From Actinophytocola sp. (GTDB taxonomy: Bacteria > Actinomycetota > Actinomycetes > Mycobacteriales > Pseudonocardiaceae): DNA of 62,002 nucleotides. The position numbers were made by a program, and so were the translations under genes. Shown piece after piece: positions 8,436 to 18,145 of this stretch. The stretch is from positions 1 to 62,002 of the forward strand of contig WHUD01000010.1 of NCBI GenBank assembly GCA_009377385.1, written 5' to 3'. How positions within the stretch are numbered: position 1 is the first letter of the stretch; the number at the start of each line of letters is the position of its first letter. The notes beneath the pieces are model-generated. The model saw only the letters and a program-made list of their open reading frames with translations, did no database searches and was not told the origin of the DNA.

Positions 8436-9191
8436 GTGCACACGCTGTGGCCCTTACCACCAGAACCGACACCACAGGAGCAGGTCACCGACGCCGACCT
8501 GGAGCGCATCTACGCCTACCCAGACGACCTCGACCAGCCGTGGGTGCAGGTCAACTTCGTCAGCTCCGCGGACGGCGCCGCCACGCTCGACGGCCACTCC
8601 GAGGGGCTCTCGCACCCCGCGGACAAGCGCATCTTCGCGCTGGGCCGCGACCTCGCGGACGTCGTGCTCGTCGGCGCTGGCACCGCGACCACGGAGCAGT
8701 ACACCGGCGTGAAGCGCGGCGAACGCCGCAAGGAGCGCAGACAGCGGCTCGGGCTCGCGGAGATCCCGCCGATCGCGGTGGTCAGCGCCCGGTGTTCGCT
8801 GCCGGTCGACTGCCCGCTGCTCGCCGACACCCACGTCACCCCGATCGTGTTCACCACCGACGCCGCGCCGCACGAGCGTCGCACCGCGCTGGCCGACGCG
8901 GGCGCCGAGGTCATCGTCGCCGGAGACGGCCACGTGCACCTGCCGTCTGTGCTGCATGAGCTGGGCGAGCGGGGCCTGCTGCGGATCAACTGCGAGGGCG
9001 GCCCCCGGCTGCTGGCCAGCATGGTCGCGGCCGACCTGGTTGACCAGCTGTGCCTGACGCTGGCACCGGTGCTGGCCGGTGCAGGCGCGGACCGGATCGT
9101 GTCCGGTGCGGTCACGGACCCGCGCGAGCTGGCGCTGGCCTCTGTGCTGCACGAGGACGGCTTCCTGATGTTGCGCTACCGCAGGCGGTAA
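8436..9191 (+). CDS. Pyrimidine reductase family protein (RibD C-terminal-like)
   Basis: A 251-residue protein of the dihydrofolate-reductase-like RibD C-terminal family. Members reduce 2,5-diamino-6-ribosylamino-pyrimidinone phosphate or related substrates with NADPH. Visible features are the substrate/cofactor segment WVQVNFVSSADGAATLDG near 36-53, the glycine-rich LVGAGT and the C-terminal NCEGGPRL. The RibD deaminase domain is absent. It is a stand-alone reductase common in actinobacteria and often of unknown substrate. The GTG start is 42 bp from zapE's start, on the other strand. Confidence 0.75.
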   Translation: MHTLWPLPPEPTPQEQVTDADLERIYAYPDDLDQPWVQVNFVSSADGAATLDGHSEGLSHPADKRIFALGRDLADVVLVGAGTATTEQYTGVKRGERRKERRQRLGLAEIPPIAVVSARCSLPVDCPLLADTHVTPIVFTTDAAPHERRTALADAGAEVIVAGDGHVHLPSVLHELGERGLLRINCEGGPRLLASMVAADLVDQLCLTLAPVLAGAGADRIVSGAVTDPRELALASVLHEDGFLMLRYRRR

Positions 9192-9262
9192 CGGCTCACC
9201 GTACGCTCACCCGCGCCGTGCGATGCTCGAACCAACCGGACCGCAACGCAGAGGGGACGACC

Positions 9263-10822
9263 GTGGCTCGTGTTCGGCCTGCCGCGCGGCGCGCGCTGCT
9301 GCTGGGCGCCGTGCTGCCCGCGCTGCTCGCCGGCTGCACGGTCGGCCCGTCCGACCGGCCCGCTGTGCTCGCCCGCGACGGCGGCCCTCAGCAGAACACG
9401 ACCACACCGCGCGAGGAGGCGCCGCTGCCGCCGCTCGGCGAGCAGAGCGGCGACATGGTGCCGTGGACCGGCTGTGACAAGCGCACCCGGCAGGCGCTCG
9501 ACGCGCCGCAACGGCGGGACGCAGGCGCAATGCGCTACTCCTGCGCCACGATCCCCAGCACGCTGGACACGCCGCAGCTCCCCGACCGAGGCGTCATCCG
9601 GATCTCGGTGCTCAAGGCGGAGTCGGGCAGCGGCGGCAGCAAGATCCCGCTTCTCGTCGTCAATGACATCGACGGCGAGCCTGGCACGGTGTTCGCGGCG
9701 AGGCTGGCGGCGAGGCTGCCCAACGAGCTGCTGGATCGGTTCGCGATCATCGGCGTCGACCGGAGGGGCACCGGTGGGTCGAACCCGATCAGCTGTGTCC
9801 CGCGGAAGGCGCGGAGCGACCTGCTCGGTTTCGACCCGGCGGCGCCCGACATCGACCCGCTGGTCACCGCGGCGCGCGACGCGGGCCAGGAGTGCGCACT
9901 GATCCTGAAGAACATGCAGGGCGCGCTCGACACCTGGCGCACGGCCGGTGACCTCGACGAGATCCGGCGGCGACTCGGCGCGCCCTTCCTGCACGTGCTC
10001 GCGCGCGGCGAGGGCTCGCGCGTGGTGCAGTCGTACGCGCAGCGGTTCACCGACAAGCTCGGCAGGGTGGTGCTCGACGGCGTCCCTGACCCGTCCGAGC
10101 AGGCAGAGACCGTGCTGGAGGGCCAGGCGGCAGGAGCGGAGGCAGCACTGGACGCCTTCGCGGGCGACTGCCGCACCCGGAACTGCCCGCTCGGCGACGA
10201 CCCGCGCGCCACGGTGTCGCGGCTGCTGGACAGGCTGCGGCACGGCGATCGCGGACTCGCGCCCGGCGCCGCCACGCGCGCGATCCTCACCGGACTCGGC
10301 GAGCCGGACCGCTGGCCTGCGCTGGCGAAGGCCACCGACGCAGCGCTGCACGGCGACGTCCGGCCGCTCGACGAGTTCCTCGGGCCGCAGGACACCGACA
10401 ACCCGTACCCATCGGTGCTGGACGCGACCCTGGCTACGACCTGCAACGACACCCGCACCAGGCTGGCGCCGCAGCACATCGCCGAGCTGTCCGCCGACTG
10501 GCGGCAGAAGTACCCGGTCTTCGGCGGGCTGCTCGCGCAGCGGCTGGTGTGGTGCAGCCAGTGGCCGGTGCGCAGGGAGCCGGTGGCGAATCCGGCCATG
10601 CGGGGCGCCCCGCCGGTGCTGGTGGTGAGCACGGCGGCCGACCCGCGCACCCCTGCGCTCGGCACCATGCGCGCGGCACAGCAGATGCCGTCCTCGGTGC
10701 GGATCGGCTGGGAAGGAGCTGGTCACGGCGCGGTCGGGCGGTCGGACTGCGTCACGGAGCAGATCATGACGTTCCTGGCCGACGGGGCCGTGCCCAGCCA
10801 GGGCGTGACCTGCCCACCGTGA
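9263..10822 (+). CDS. TAP-like alpha/beta-hydrolase lipoprotein lacking the nucleophilic serine
   Basis: The 519-residue protein has a lipoprotein signal peptide with lipobox LLAGC (Cys25), so it is probably anchored outside the membrane. The fold matches tripeptidyl-aminopeptidase-like hydrolases (SlpD/Tap type): the GVDRRGTGGSNP oxyanion segment, the VVLDGVPDP motif, and a C-terminal TAP domain with the acid in STAADPRTP and His in GAGHGAV. The nucleophile elbow should read G-x-S-x-G-T/S before the SYAQRF helix but reads ARGEGS, so the catalytic Ser is Gly. It is either a pseudoenzyme or uses another residue. GTG 9263 is chosen for its signal peptide and the upstream GAGGGG. Confidence 0.75.
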   Translation: MARVRPAARRALLLGAVLPALLAGCTVGPSDRPAVLARDGGPQQNTTTPREEAPLPPLGEQSGDMVPWTGCDKRTRQALDAPQRRDAGAMRYSCATIPSTLDTPQLPDRGVIRISVLKAESGSGGSKIPLLVVNDIDGEPGTVFAARLAARLPNELLDRFAIIGVDRRGTGGSNPISCVPRKARSDLLGFDPAAPDIDPLVTAARDAGQECALILKNMQGALDTWRTAGDLDEIRRRLGAPFLHVLARGEGSRVVQSYAQRFTDKLGRVVLDGVPDPSEQAETVLEGQAAGAEAALDAFAGDCRTRNCPLGDDPRATVSRLLDRLRHGDRGLAPGAATRAILTGLGEPDRWPALAKATDAALHGDVRPLDEFLGPQDTDNPYPSVLDATLATTCNDTRTRLAPQHIAELSADWRQKYPVFGGLLAQRLVWCSQWPVRREPVANPAMRGAPPVLVVSTAADPRTPALGTMRAAQQMPSSVRIGWEGAGHGAVGRSDCVTEQIMTFLADGAVPSQGVTCPP

Positions 10823-10835
10823 CAGCGGTTGTCGT

Positions 10836-10857
10836 TACGATGCGCTGTCATGACAGC
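10836..10857 (+). promoter_or_regulatory. Leaderless -10 with a palindrome over the start codon
   Basis: TACGAT (10836-10841) lies 8 nt before the ATG at 10850. A perfect 14-bp palindrome GCTGTCATGACAGC (10844-10857) is centred on that ATG, exactly over the predicted transcription start. A regulator bound there would block initiation of both transcription and translation. Confidence 0.45.
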
Positions 10858-12574
10858 AGCGCCGCCTCCCCGCGCACGTGATGGTTCCGCCCACGAACTC
10901 GGTTTCACGCGGCAGCACGCGGTCCGCTGGCTCGCTCCTGGGGTGCTCATCGCGACCGGGGCCAAGGCCCTGCTCGCTGCGATCTTCGGCGCCTACGCCG
11001 ACAAGCGGGAGCTGCAGGGCAGTCTGCCGTCCGACGTGTACCACTACACCGATGACGACGAGCTGTGGCTGGACTACGTGGCCGACCTCGGTGACGGCTT
11101 CGACGCCACCTACTCGGTCGCCACCCTGCTTGCCAGGCGGGAGATCGACGTCGGAGACGCGATGTTGCCACGCGGCAGGCTGCTGGTCATGGGCGGCGAC
11201 CAGGTCTACCCCGCAGCGTCGATCCAGACCTACCGGGACCGCACAAGGGGCGTCTACCACGCCGCCTTCCCGGAACCGGACGGCGAACAGAGGCCGGCGC
11301 TGTTCGCGCTGCCAGGCAACCACGACTGGTACGACGGGCTGACGGCGTTCCTGCGGGTGTTCGCGCAACGGCGGCCTTTCGGCGCGTGGACGACCGAGCA
11401 GACCCGCAGCTACTTCGCCATCGAGCTGCCGCAGCGCTGGTGGCTGTTCGCCATCGACACCCAGTTCGACGACCACATCGACGCTCCCCAGCTCGCCTAC
11501 TTCGCCGATGCGGCGGCGCGGCTGGAGCCCGGTGACGCGGTGATCCTGTGCACGCCGTCGCCCGCCTGGGTGTACGCGGGGTCGCCGTCCGGCGCGGCTG
11601 CCTACGACATCATCGAGTTCTTCGACGCCGAGTTCGTCCGCCCTGCCGGAGCGTCGATCCGGGTGATGCTCTCCGGGGACAAACACCACTACGTCCGCTA
11701 CGCCGAGCGCGACGGCACCCGGCAGAACATCACCTGCGGGCTCGGCGGGGCGTATCTCGCCGCGACGCACGAGCTACCGGAGCGCGTCGACCTGCCGCCG
11801 CCAACGACGCGGGTGCGGGAGGCGCAGCCGCAAGCCAGCTACGACCTCGCCGCGCGGTACCCGAGCAAACGGCGCTCGCGGCTGTTCGCGGCCGGCATCT
11901 TCCGGCTGCCGTGGCGCAACCCCGGCTTCTGGGGCATGACCGGGCTGGTGCAGTCGGCGGTGACGCTGGCGGTGCTGTTCGGCATCGCCGGCCCGTTCGG
12001 CGGCTCGGAGCGCGGGTTCTTCGCGCTCGTCGCCAGCTGGACGCCCACGGTGATCCTCGGCGGGCTGCTGGTGCTGACAGGGGTGTTCTTCGCCAGGATG
12101 GACGGCCACACGCCATGCAGACCGGCGACGGTGGCCGGTGTGCTGCACGGGCTCGCCCACATCGCGCTGAACGTGGCGTGGGCGCTGGCGATCATCCAGC
12201 TGTACCGGCTGCTCCCGCACAATCTGGTGACGAACTGGGCGACGTTGCTGCTGATCGTGGTGGGAACTCCGCTTGTGCTCGGCTTCGCGCACAGCGAGCT
12301 GGTCGCGGCGTATTTGGTGATCGCGAGCAAGTTCGGCATCAACCTCAACGAGCTGATGGCCGGCCAGAGCATCGAGGACCACAAGGGGTTCCTGCGGCTG
12401 CACATCGCCGCCGACGGCACGCTGACCGTGCACCCGATCGCGATCGGCCAGGTCTGCCGGGCGTGGCGCGCCGACCCGGACGGCGCCCCGAGCGACCCAC
12501 TCCTCCGTCCGGTTGGCATCCCCCCGACACCGATCCGCATCGAGGACCCGGTGGTGGTACCCCGCGAGGGGTGA
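10850..12574 (+). CDS. Membrane-associated metallophosphoesterase
   Basis: The 574-residue protein has a calcineurin-like phosphoesterase domain (about 100-285) with motifs GGDQVYP (116-121), GNHDW (156-160) and SGDKHHY. A C-terminal half of about 200 residues carries several hydrophobic segments between 360 and 500. The usual first motif (D-x-H) is not evident near the N-terminus, so the metal site may be unusual. The substrate is unknown. A palindrome overlaps the ATG. It is followed 58 bp later by a DedA/TVP38 gene on the same strand. Confidence 0.75.
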   Translation: MTAAPPPRARDGSAHELGFTRQHAVRWLAPGVLIATGAKALLAAIFGAYADKRELQGSLPSDVYHYTDDDELWLDYVADLGDGFDATYSVATLLARREIDVGDAMLPRGRLLVMGGDQVYPAASIQTYRDRTRGVYHAAFPEPDGEQRPALFALPGNHDWYDGLTAFLRVFAQRRPFGAWTTEQTRSYFAIELPQRWWLFAIDTQFDDHIDAPQLAYFADAAARLEPGDAVILCTPSPAWVYAGSPSGAAAYDIIEFFDAEFVRPAGASIRVMLSGDKHHYVRYAERDGTRQNITCGLGGAYLAATHELPERVDLPPPTTRVREAQPQASYDLAARYPSKRRSRLFAAGIFRLPWRNPGFWGMTGLVQSAVTLAVLFGIAGPFGGSERGFFALVASWTPTVILGGLLVLTGVFFARMDGHTPCRPATVAGVLHGLAHIALNVAWALAIIQLYRLLPHNLVTNWATLLLIVVGTPLVLGFAHSELVAAYLVIASKFGINLNELMAGQSIEDHKGFLRLHIAADGTLTVHPIAIGQVCRAWRADPDGAPSDPLLRPVGIPPTPIRIEDPVVVPREG

Positions 12575-12620
12575 GCGGGGTACCACCCCACCTCCCAGCA
12601 GTCACCCAACCGAGGTGGCT

Positions 12621-12626
12621 TACCGT
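12621..12626 (+). promoter_or_regulatory. Leaderless -10 hexamer of the TVP38 gene
   Basis: TACCGT lies 6 nt before GTG 12633, with no ribosome-binding site in between. This is the spacing of an actinobacterial leaderless transcript. Confidence 0.4.
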
Positions 12627-12632
12627 TGTCGG

Positions 12633-13307
12633 GTGCGGGATCGGACACGGCTCCTTGTGGCGCTTGGCGTGCTCATCGGCTGCGTCGTGCTCGCCTTCAC
12701 CGCGCCGATCCCCAGCCCCGCCGAGGTGCGGGCAATGGCGGTGGCGGCGGGACCGGCCGCGCCGCTGGTGTTCTTCTGCGTTTACGCGGTGTGCACCGCG
12801 CTGCCGCTGCCCAGGACGGCGTTCAACCTGGCCTCAGGACTGCTGCTGGGCAACGCGCTTGGCATTGGCGTCGCCTTCGCGGCGACCATGACCTCCGGCG
12901 CGCTCGGCTACGCCATCGCGCGCCCGATCGGGACCCGTCTGCTGCACAGGCACCTCGACCGCGACGCGGTGCGGGCCGCCGACGCGAAGCTCACCGGCGG
13001 CGGAGTGCTCGGCGTCGCCTCGCTGCGGCTGATCCCGGTCATCCCGTTCGCGCCGATGAGTTATTGCTGCGGGCTGTCGTCCATCCCGCTGCGCCAGTAC
13101 CTGCTCGGCACCGCGCTGGGCAGTGTGCCGGGCACGGCCGCGGTGGTTATTCTCGGCGACGCGCTTGCGGGTCAGACCCCGCCGACGCTGATCGCGTGCT
13201 ACGCCGCGTTCGCGCTGGTCGGCGGGCTCGGTGTGTACCGCATGGTGCGCTCCCCCACAGTGCCGGTAACACGGGAAGGGCTGGCCGCGACACGCCCAAG
13301 GGAGTGA
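12633..13307 (+). CDS. TVP38/TMEM64 (VTT-domain) membrane protein
   Basis: A 224-residue polytopic protein of the DedA/TVP38 superfamily. The family core is visible: ALPLPRTAFNLASGLLLG followed by the glycine-rich GVAFAATMTSGALGYAIAR, then the second half with LRLIPVIPFAPMSYCCGL. These proteins are thought to act in lipid scrambling and membrane homeostasis; the substrate is not known here. GTG 12633 places the N-terminus just before the first membrane helix and follows a leaderless -10. A hairpin lies directly after the stop codon. Confidence 0.8.
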   Translation: MRDRTRLLVALGVLIGCVVLAFTAPIPSPAEVRAMAVAAGPAAPLVFFCVYAVCTALPLPRTAFNLASGLLLGNALGIGVAFAATMTSGALGYAIARPIGTRLLHRHLDRDAVRAADAKLTGGGVLGVASLRLIPVIPFAPMSYCCGLSSIPLRQYLLGTALGSVPGTAAVVILGDALAGQTPPTLIACYAAFALVGGLGVYRMVRSPTVPVTREGLAATRPRE

Positions 13308-13308
13308 G

Positions 13309-13342
13309 TGGCGGGTGACATAGGACCGGAAGTCACTCGCCA
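13309..13342 (+). terminator. Hairpin after the TVP38 gene
   Basis: TGGCGGGTGAC (13309-13319) pairs with GTCACTCGCCA (13332-13342) over 11 bp with one G-T wobble, leaving a 12-nt loop. There is no U tract, as is usual for actinobacterial terminators. It starts 2 bases after the stop codon. Confidence 0.5.
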
Positions 13343-13343
13343 G

Positions 13344-13481
13344 TACACTCGATCGGGCGTCCGCGATGCTGTCCTGCGGCTGTGTCATCCCCGCGCCGTG
13401 GTGACATGCGGTGGGCGCGCACCCGTGGCTGTACCCGTCAACTGCATCCTTCACTCTGGCGCGGAACCCTCTCGCTAGGAG
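13344..13481 (+). promoter_or_regulatory. Promoter and ribosome-binding site of the Ser/Thr kinase
   Basis: A -10-like TACACT (13344-13349) is followed by a leader of about 130 nt. The leader ends in AGGAG (13477-13481). Eight bases after this Shine-Dalgarno the frame of the kinase reads ATC, and five bases after it reads GTC. No ATG, GTG or TTG is in frame between 13409 and that point. Confidence 0.45.
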
Positions 13482-13489
13482 CGTTCGTC

Positions 13490-15028
<1,539 letters not shown>

Positions 15029-15061
15029 CTTCTCAACGTAGGAAAACCCGCTGCTTTGCCA

Positions 15062-15067
15062 TACGGT
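15062..15067 (+). promoter_or_regulatory. Leaderless -10 hexamer of the 15074 gene
   Basis: TACGGT lies 6 nt before the ATG at 15074. The intervening GGAGCC is too close to act as a normal ribosome-binding site, so a leaderless transcript is likelier. Confidence 0.35.
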
Positions 15068-15073
15068 GGAGCC

Positions 15074-15376
15074 ATGGCGCGTGACGAGCCGAACGCAGGC
15101 TTCAACTCGCGGTTCACCGAGGACCTCATCGGCCTGGACCCGGACGACCCCGAGGCGCGCGCGTTCGCGGCACACCTTGACCGGATGGAGCGCAGCGGGC
15201 CCAACTTCACCATCGAAGCCTCGCTGGACGGCGTCGCGGACTTCGCAGAGTCCACCAACCGCGTTGGCGGGGTACGCAGGGACGCCGCATGGCTGATCGT
15301 GACGCTGATCCTGCTCGGCGTGCTCGTCGGCGCGTGGGACACGCTGCGCGCGGCACTGACCTGGCTCGCGGGCTGA
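15074..15376 (+). CDS. Small single-pass membrane protein, unknown function
   Basis: This 100-residue protein is not recognised. It has an acidic, polar N-terminal two-thirds and a single hydrophobic helix near the C-terminus (AAWLIVTLILLGVLVGAW, about 73-90). That suggests a tail-anchored protein with its N-terminus inside. The ATG start follows a leaderless-type -10. It lies between the kinase gene and msrB on the same strand, and its cytoplasmic tail could in principle be a kinase substrate, which is speculation. Confidence 0.6.
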   Translation: MARDEPNAGFNSRFTEDLIGLDPDDPEARAFAAHLDRMERSGPNFTIEASLDGVADFAESTNRVGGVRRDAAWLIVTLILLGVLVGAWDTLRAALTWLAG

Positions 15377-15386
15377 GCGCGCCGGG

Positions 15387-15392
15387 TACCGT
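15387..15392 (+). promoter_or_regulatory. Leaderless -10 hexamer of msrB
   Basis: TACCGT lies 7 nt before ATG 15400, with no purine-rich ribosome-binding site in between. Confidence 0.4.
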
Positions 15393-15399
15393 TGCTGGC

Positions 15400-15828
15400 A
15401 TGGAACCAGTTGCCGGCGCGACCCCCAAAGTCGTCAAGTCCGATCAGGAATGGCGGGAGGAACTCTCCCCCGACGAGTACAGCGTGCTCCGCCAAGCAGG
15501 CACCGAGCGCCCGTTCACCGGCAAGTACACCGACACCACAACGGTCGGGGTCTACTCCTGCCGCGGCTGCGGCACCGAACTGTTCACCAGCGAGACCAAG
15601 TTCGAGAGCCACTGCGGCTGGCCGTCGTTCTACGACCCCGCCGACTCCGACGCGGTGATCACCAGGGACGACAACAGCCTGCCTGGCCGTCCGCGCACGG
15701 AGGTGCTGTGCGCGACCTGCCACGGCCACCTGGGGCACGTGTTCGAGGGCGAGGGTTACGGCACGCCAACCGACCAGCGGTACTGCATCAACTCCGTCGC
15801 GCTGACGCTGCGCCCGACCGAAGCGTGA
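15400..15828 (+). CDS. msrB: Peptide-methionine (R)-S-oxide reductase
   Basis: A 142-residue MsrB that reduces the R-epimer of methionine sulfoxide in oxidised proteins. It has the two zinc-binding pairs CRGCG and CATCHGH, the substrate segment HCGWPSF, and the catalytic cysteine in RYCINSVAL near the C-terminus. Length and motif order are standard. It is probably expressed from its own leaderless promoter. The 114 bp after it up to hemQ hold no gene. Confidence 0.95.
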   Translation: MEPVAGATPKVVKSDQEWREELSPDEYSVLRQAGTERPFTGKYTDTTTVGVYSCRGCGTELFTSETKFESHCGWPSFYDPADSDAVITRDDNSLPGRPRTEVLCATCHGHLGHVFEGEGYGTPTDQRYCINSVALTLRPTEA

Positions 15829-15942
15829 CCACGCCGAGGTCACCCGGAATGGGCCTGGCAAGGCGTCGTCAGGGCCGGTGACGTCGACGTCAGGCGGGTC
15901 GACGTCGAGGGCTCGCGACACGGCGGCGAGCGCCGGGTGCAC

Positions 15943-16650
15943 CTACGGCAGACCGGTGACGAGGTCGGCGGCGGCAACCCGGGTGCCGGTGTAGAACGGC
16001 ACCTCCTCGCGCACGTGCCTGCGCGCGTCGCTGGCCCGCAGCGCGCGCATCAGGTCCACGATGCGGTAGAGGTCGTCGGCCTCGAAGGCCAGCATCCACT
16101 CGTAGTCGCCAAGCGCGAACGAGGCCACCGTGTTGGCGCGCACGTCCGGGTAGTCGCGGGCCTGCATGCCGTGCTGGGCGAGCATCGCGCGCCGCTCGTC
16201 GTCGGGCAGCAGGTACCACTCGTAGGAGCGCACGAACGGGTACACGCAGACGTACTTGCGAGGCTCCTCGTCGGCGAGGAACGCCGGGATGTGGCTCTTG
16301 TTGAACTCGGCGGGCCGGTGCAGCGCGGCCTGGCTCCACACCGGTTCCGACGCACGCCCGAGCGGGGTGCGGCGGAAGCCGGTGTAGGCGTCCTGGAGCT
16401 GCTCGATCTCCTCGGCGTGCCACCAGATCATGTAGTCGGCGTCGGCGCGCAGGCCTGCGACGTCGTAGACGCCGCGCACCGTGACACCCTTGCCGTCGAG
16501 CGCGTCGAGGTACTGCTGCGTCTCGGCGGCGGCCTGCCCCCTGTCGTCGCCGAGCGTGCCCGGCCGCACCCGGAACACCGACCACATGGTGTAGCGGATC
16601 GTGTCATTGAGCTCGCGGATACGGGCGGCGTTGGGTTTCGTCTCGGCCAT
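15943..16650 (-). CDS. hemQ: Coproheme decarboxylase (HemQ, chlorite-dismutase family)
   Basis: The 235-residue protein performs the last step of the coproporphyrin-dependent haem route, converting coproheme III to haem b by two oxidative decarboxylations. It shows the family segment [15 protein letters not shown] with the likely reactive Tyr137, and a following MLAQHG with the probable proximal haem ligand His160. It lacks the distal arginine context typical of true chlorite dismutases, as far as can be judged. It starts 4 nt after the hemY stop, so the two are co-translated. The order hemE-hemY-hemQ matches Rv2678c-Rv2676c. Confidence 0.92.
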   Translation of the reverse strand: MAETKPNAARIRELNDTIRYTMWSVFRVRPGTLGDDRGQAAAETQQYLDALDGKGVTVRGVYDVAGLRADADYMIWWHAEEIEQLQDAYTGFRRTPLGRASEPVWSQAALHRPAEFNKSHIPAFLADEEPRKYVCVYPFVRSYEWYLLPDDERRAMLAQHGMQARDYPDVRANTVASFALGDYEWMLAFEADDLYRIVDLMRALRASDARRHVREEVPFYTGTRVAAADLVTGLP

Positions 16651-16654
16651 GGTT

Positions 16655-18058
16655 CTAGTCTCCCACCAGTGCGGACGCGGGCAGCAGCTGGTCGGCCAGC
16701 CGGTGTGCCGCGGCACTCGCGGTGGCGACGCAGGCGGGGATGCCGACGCCGTGCCAGGTGGCGCCCGCGAGGGCGATGCGGCCCAGCGCGGCGACGTCCC
16801 GCTCGATGCGGCCGACCCGCTCGGGGTGGCCGACGCCGTACTGCGGCAGCCCGCCGCCCCAGCGGCGCACCGTCGCGGCGACGGGTTCGGCAGTGACGCC
16901 GGTCAGCTCGGCGAGATCGGCCCTGACCCGCCGGATCAGCTCGTCGTCGGTGGCGCGCAGCGCGTCCTGCTCGCCGAACCGGCCGACCGAACCTCGCAGC
17001 AGCGCCTGGCCGTCGTCCAGGTGGGCCCACTTGCGGGAGGAGAAGGTGAACGCCTTCGCGGTGAACGGCGTGCCGTCGTCCCATGTCTCCCCGACGCCGA
17101 CGAGGATGCCGCTCGCCTCGGGCAGCGCGGTGCCGCGCGGCAGCGCCAGCGTCACGACGGCCATCGACGCGAGTTCGACATCCGCGAGGTCGGTGGCGGC
17201 GGTGCCCGGGGTGGCGAGCAGCTTGCGGACTGCGGGCGCGGGGACGGCGAGCAGCACGGCGTCGCAGTCCTCGGTCTTGGTGCCCGCGTCGGTGGTCACC
17301 GTCAGGGTCCAGCCGGTCCCGCTGCGGCGCAGCTCCCGCACCATAGCGCCGGTGACGACCTCGGCGCGGGCTGCGTCGACAAGGGCGTCGACGAGGACGC
17401 CCAGCCCGCCAGGCAGGGTGCCGAACACCGGGGCGTCACTCGTGGGCGGCAGCAGCGCTGCGATGGCCTCGGTGAGCGAGCGCGCACCCGCGTCGATCCG
17501 TTCCGCCAGCGCCGGTAGCACCGCGCGGAGGCCGAGCGAGTCCGCTCCACCGCCGTAGACGCCAGCAAGCAGCGGGTTCACCAGCCGGTCGACCAGCTCA
17601 TCGCCGAACCGCTCCCGCAAGAGCACTCCGAGCGCGACGTCGTGGCCAGGCAGGGTCGGGGCGGGCAGGCTCGGCTCGGCGACCACCGCCGCGACGCCGT
17701 CCTCGGACAGCACCCCGGCGACCTGCTCGGCCGAGGCGGGAATGCCCATCAGGGTGCCGGTCGGCAGCGCCGTGGTGCGTCCGCCCGCGCGGACAAGGGG
17801 CCGCATCGACGTCGGATGCACGACCCTGTCACCGAGGCCCAGCTCCTCGGCCAGCGCGACGGCCTCCGGCCTGCGGACCAGGAATGCCTCCGCGCCGACG
17901 TCGACGTCCGTGCCCGCCAGCGACTCCGTGCGCAGCTTGCCGCCAGGCCGGTCGGCGGCGTCGAAGACGGTGAGCTCGGCGTCGTCCCCCAGCGCCTGCC
18001 GCAACCGGTAGGCGGCGGTGAGCCCGGAGACCCCGCCCCCGACGAGGGCGACCCTCAT
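16655..18058 (-). CDS. hemY: Coproporphyrinogen III oxidase (HemY/CgoX)
   Basis: This 467-residue FAD enzyme oxidises coproporphyrinogen III to coproporphyrin III in the Gram-positive haem pathway. The dinucleotide-binding motif [16 protein letters not shown] is at the N-terminus, and the C-terminal FAD segment has [16 protein letters not shown]. The ATG start is clear. It is flanked by hemE upstream and hemQ downstream on the same strand. An 87-bp repeat-bearing gap separates it from hemE. Confidence 0.92.
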   Translation of the reverse strand: MRVALVGGGVSGLTAAYRLRQALGDDAELTVFDAADRPGGKLRTESLAGTDVDVGAEAFLVRRPEAVALAEELGLGDRVVHPTSMRPLVRAGGRTTALPTGTLMGIPASAEQVAGVLSEDGVAAVVAEPSLPAPTLPGHDVALGVLLRERFGDELVDRLVNPLLAGVYGGGADSLGLRAVLPALAERIDAGARSLTEAIAALLPPTSDAPVFGTLPGGLGVLVDALVDAARAEVVTGAMVRELRRSGTGWTLTVTTDAGTKTEDCDAVLLAVPAPAVRKLLATPGTAATDLADVELASMAVVTLALPRGTALPEASGILVGVGETWDDGTPFTAKAFTFSSRKWAHLDDGQALLRGSVGRFGEQDALRATDDELIRRVRADLAELTGVTAEPVAATVRRWGGGLPQYGVGHPERVGRIERDVAALGRIALAGATWHGVGIPACVATASAAAHRLADQLLPASALVGD

Positions 18059-18060
18059 CC

Positions 18061-18145
18061 CCGCCTCCCGCGCTGAATGACGCCTTCACTGCACCAGACG
18101 CGGTGAACGACGCATTCACCGCGTCCAACGCAGGGAAAGCGTCGT
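18061..18145. repeat. 30-bp-period intergenic repeat between hemE and hemY
   Basis: Read on the minus strand, two full units with a 30-bp period can be aligned on the core GTGAA-N-GCGTC-N-TTCA (cores GTGAATGCGTCGTTCA and GTGAAGGCGTCATTCA). A third, partial copy with CTGAACGACGC precedes them. The family differs in sequence and period from the 21-bp arrays but shares their intergenic setting and reads open through the gap. Confidence 0.6.

Noticed and set aside
9176-10726. 516-codon minus-strand frame opposite the TAP-like lipoprotein gene
   Set aside because: GC-driven antisense open frame with Arg/Ala-rich composition; the plus strand has a signal peptide and hydrolase motifs.
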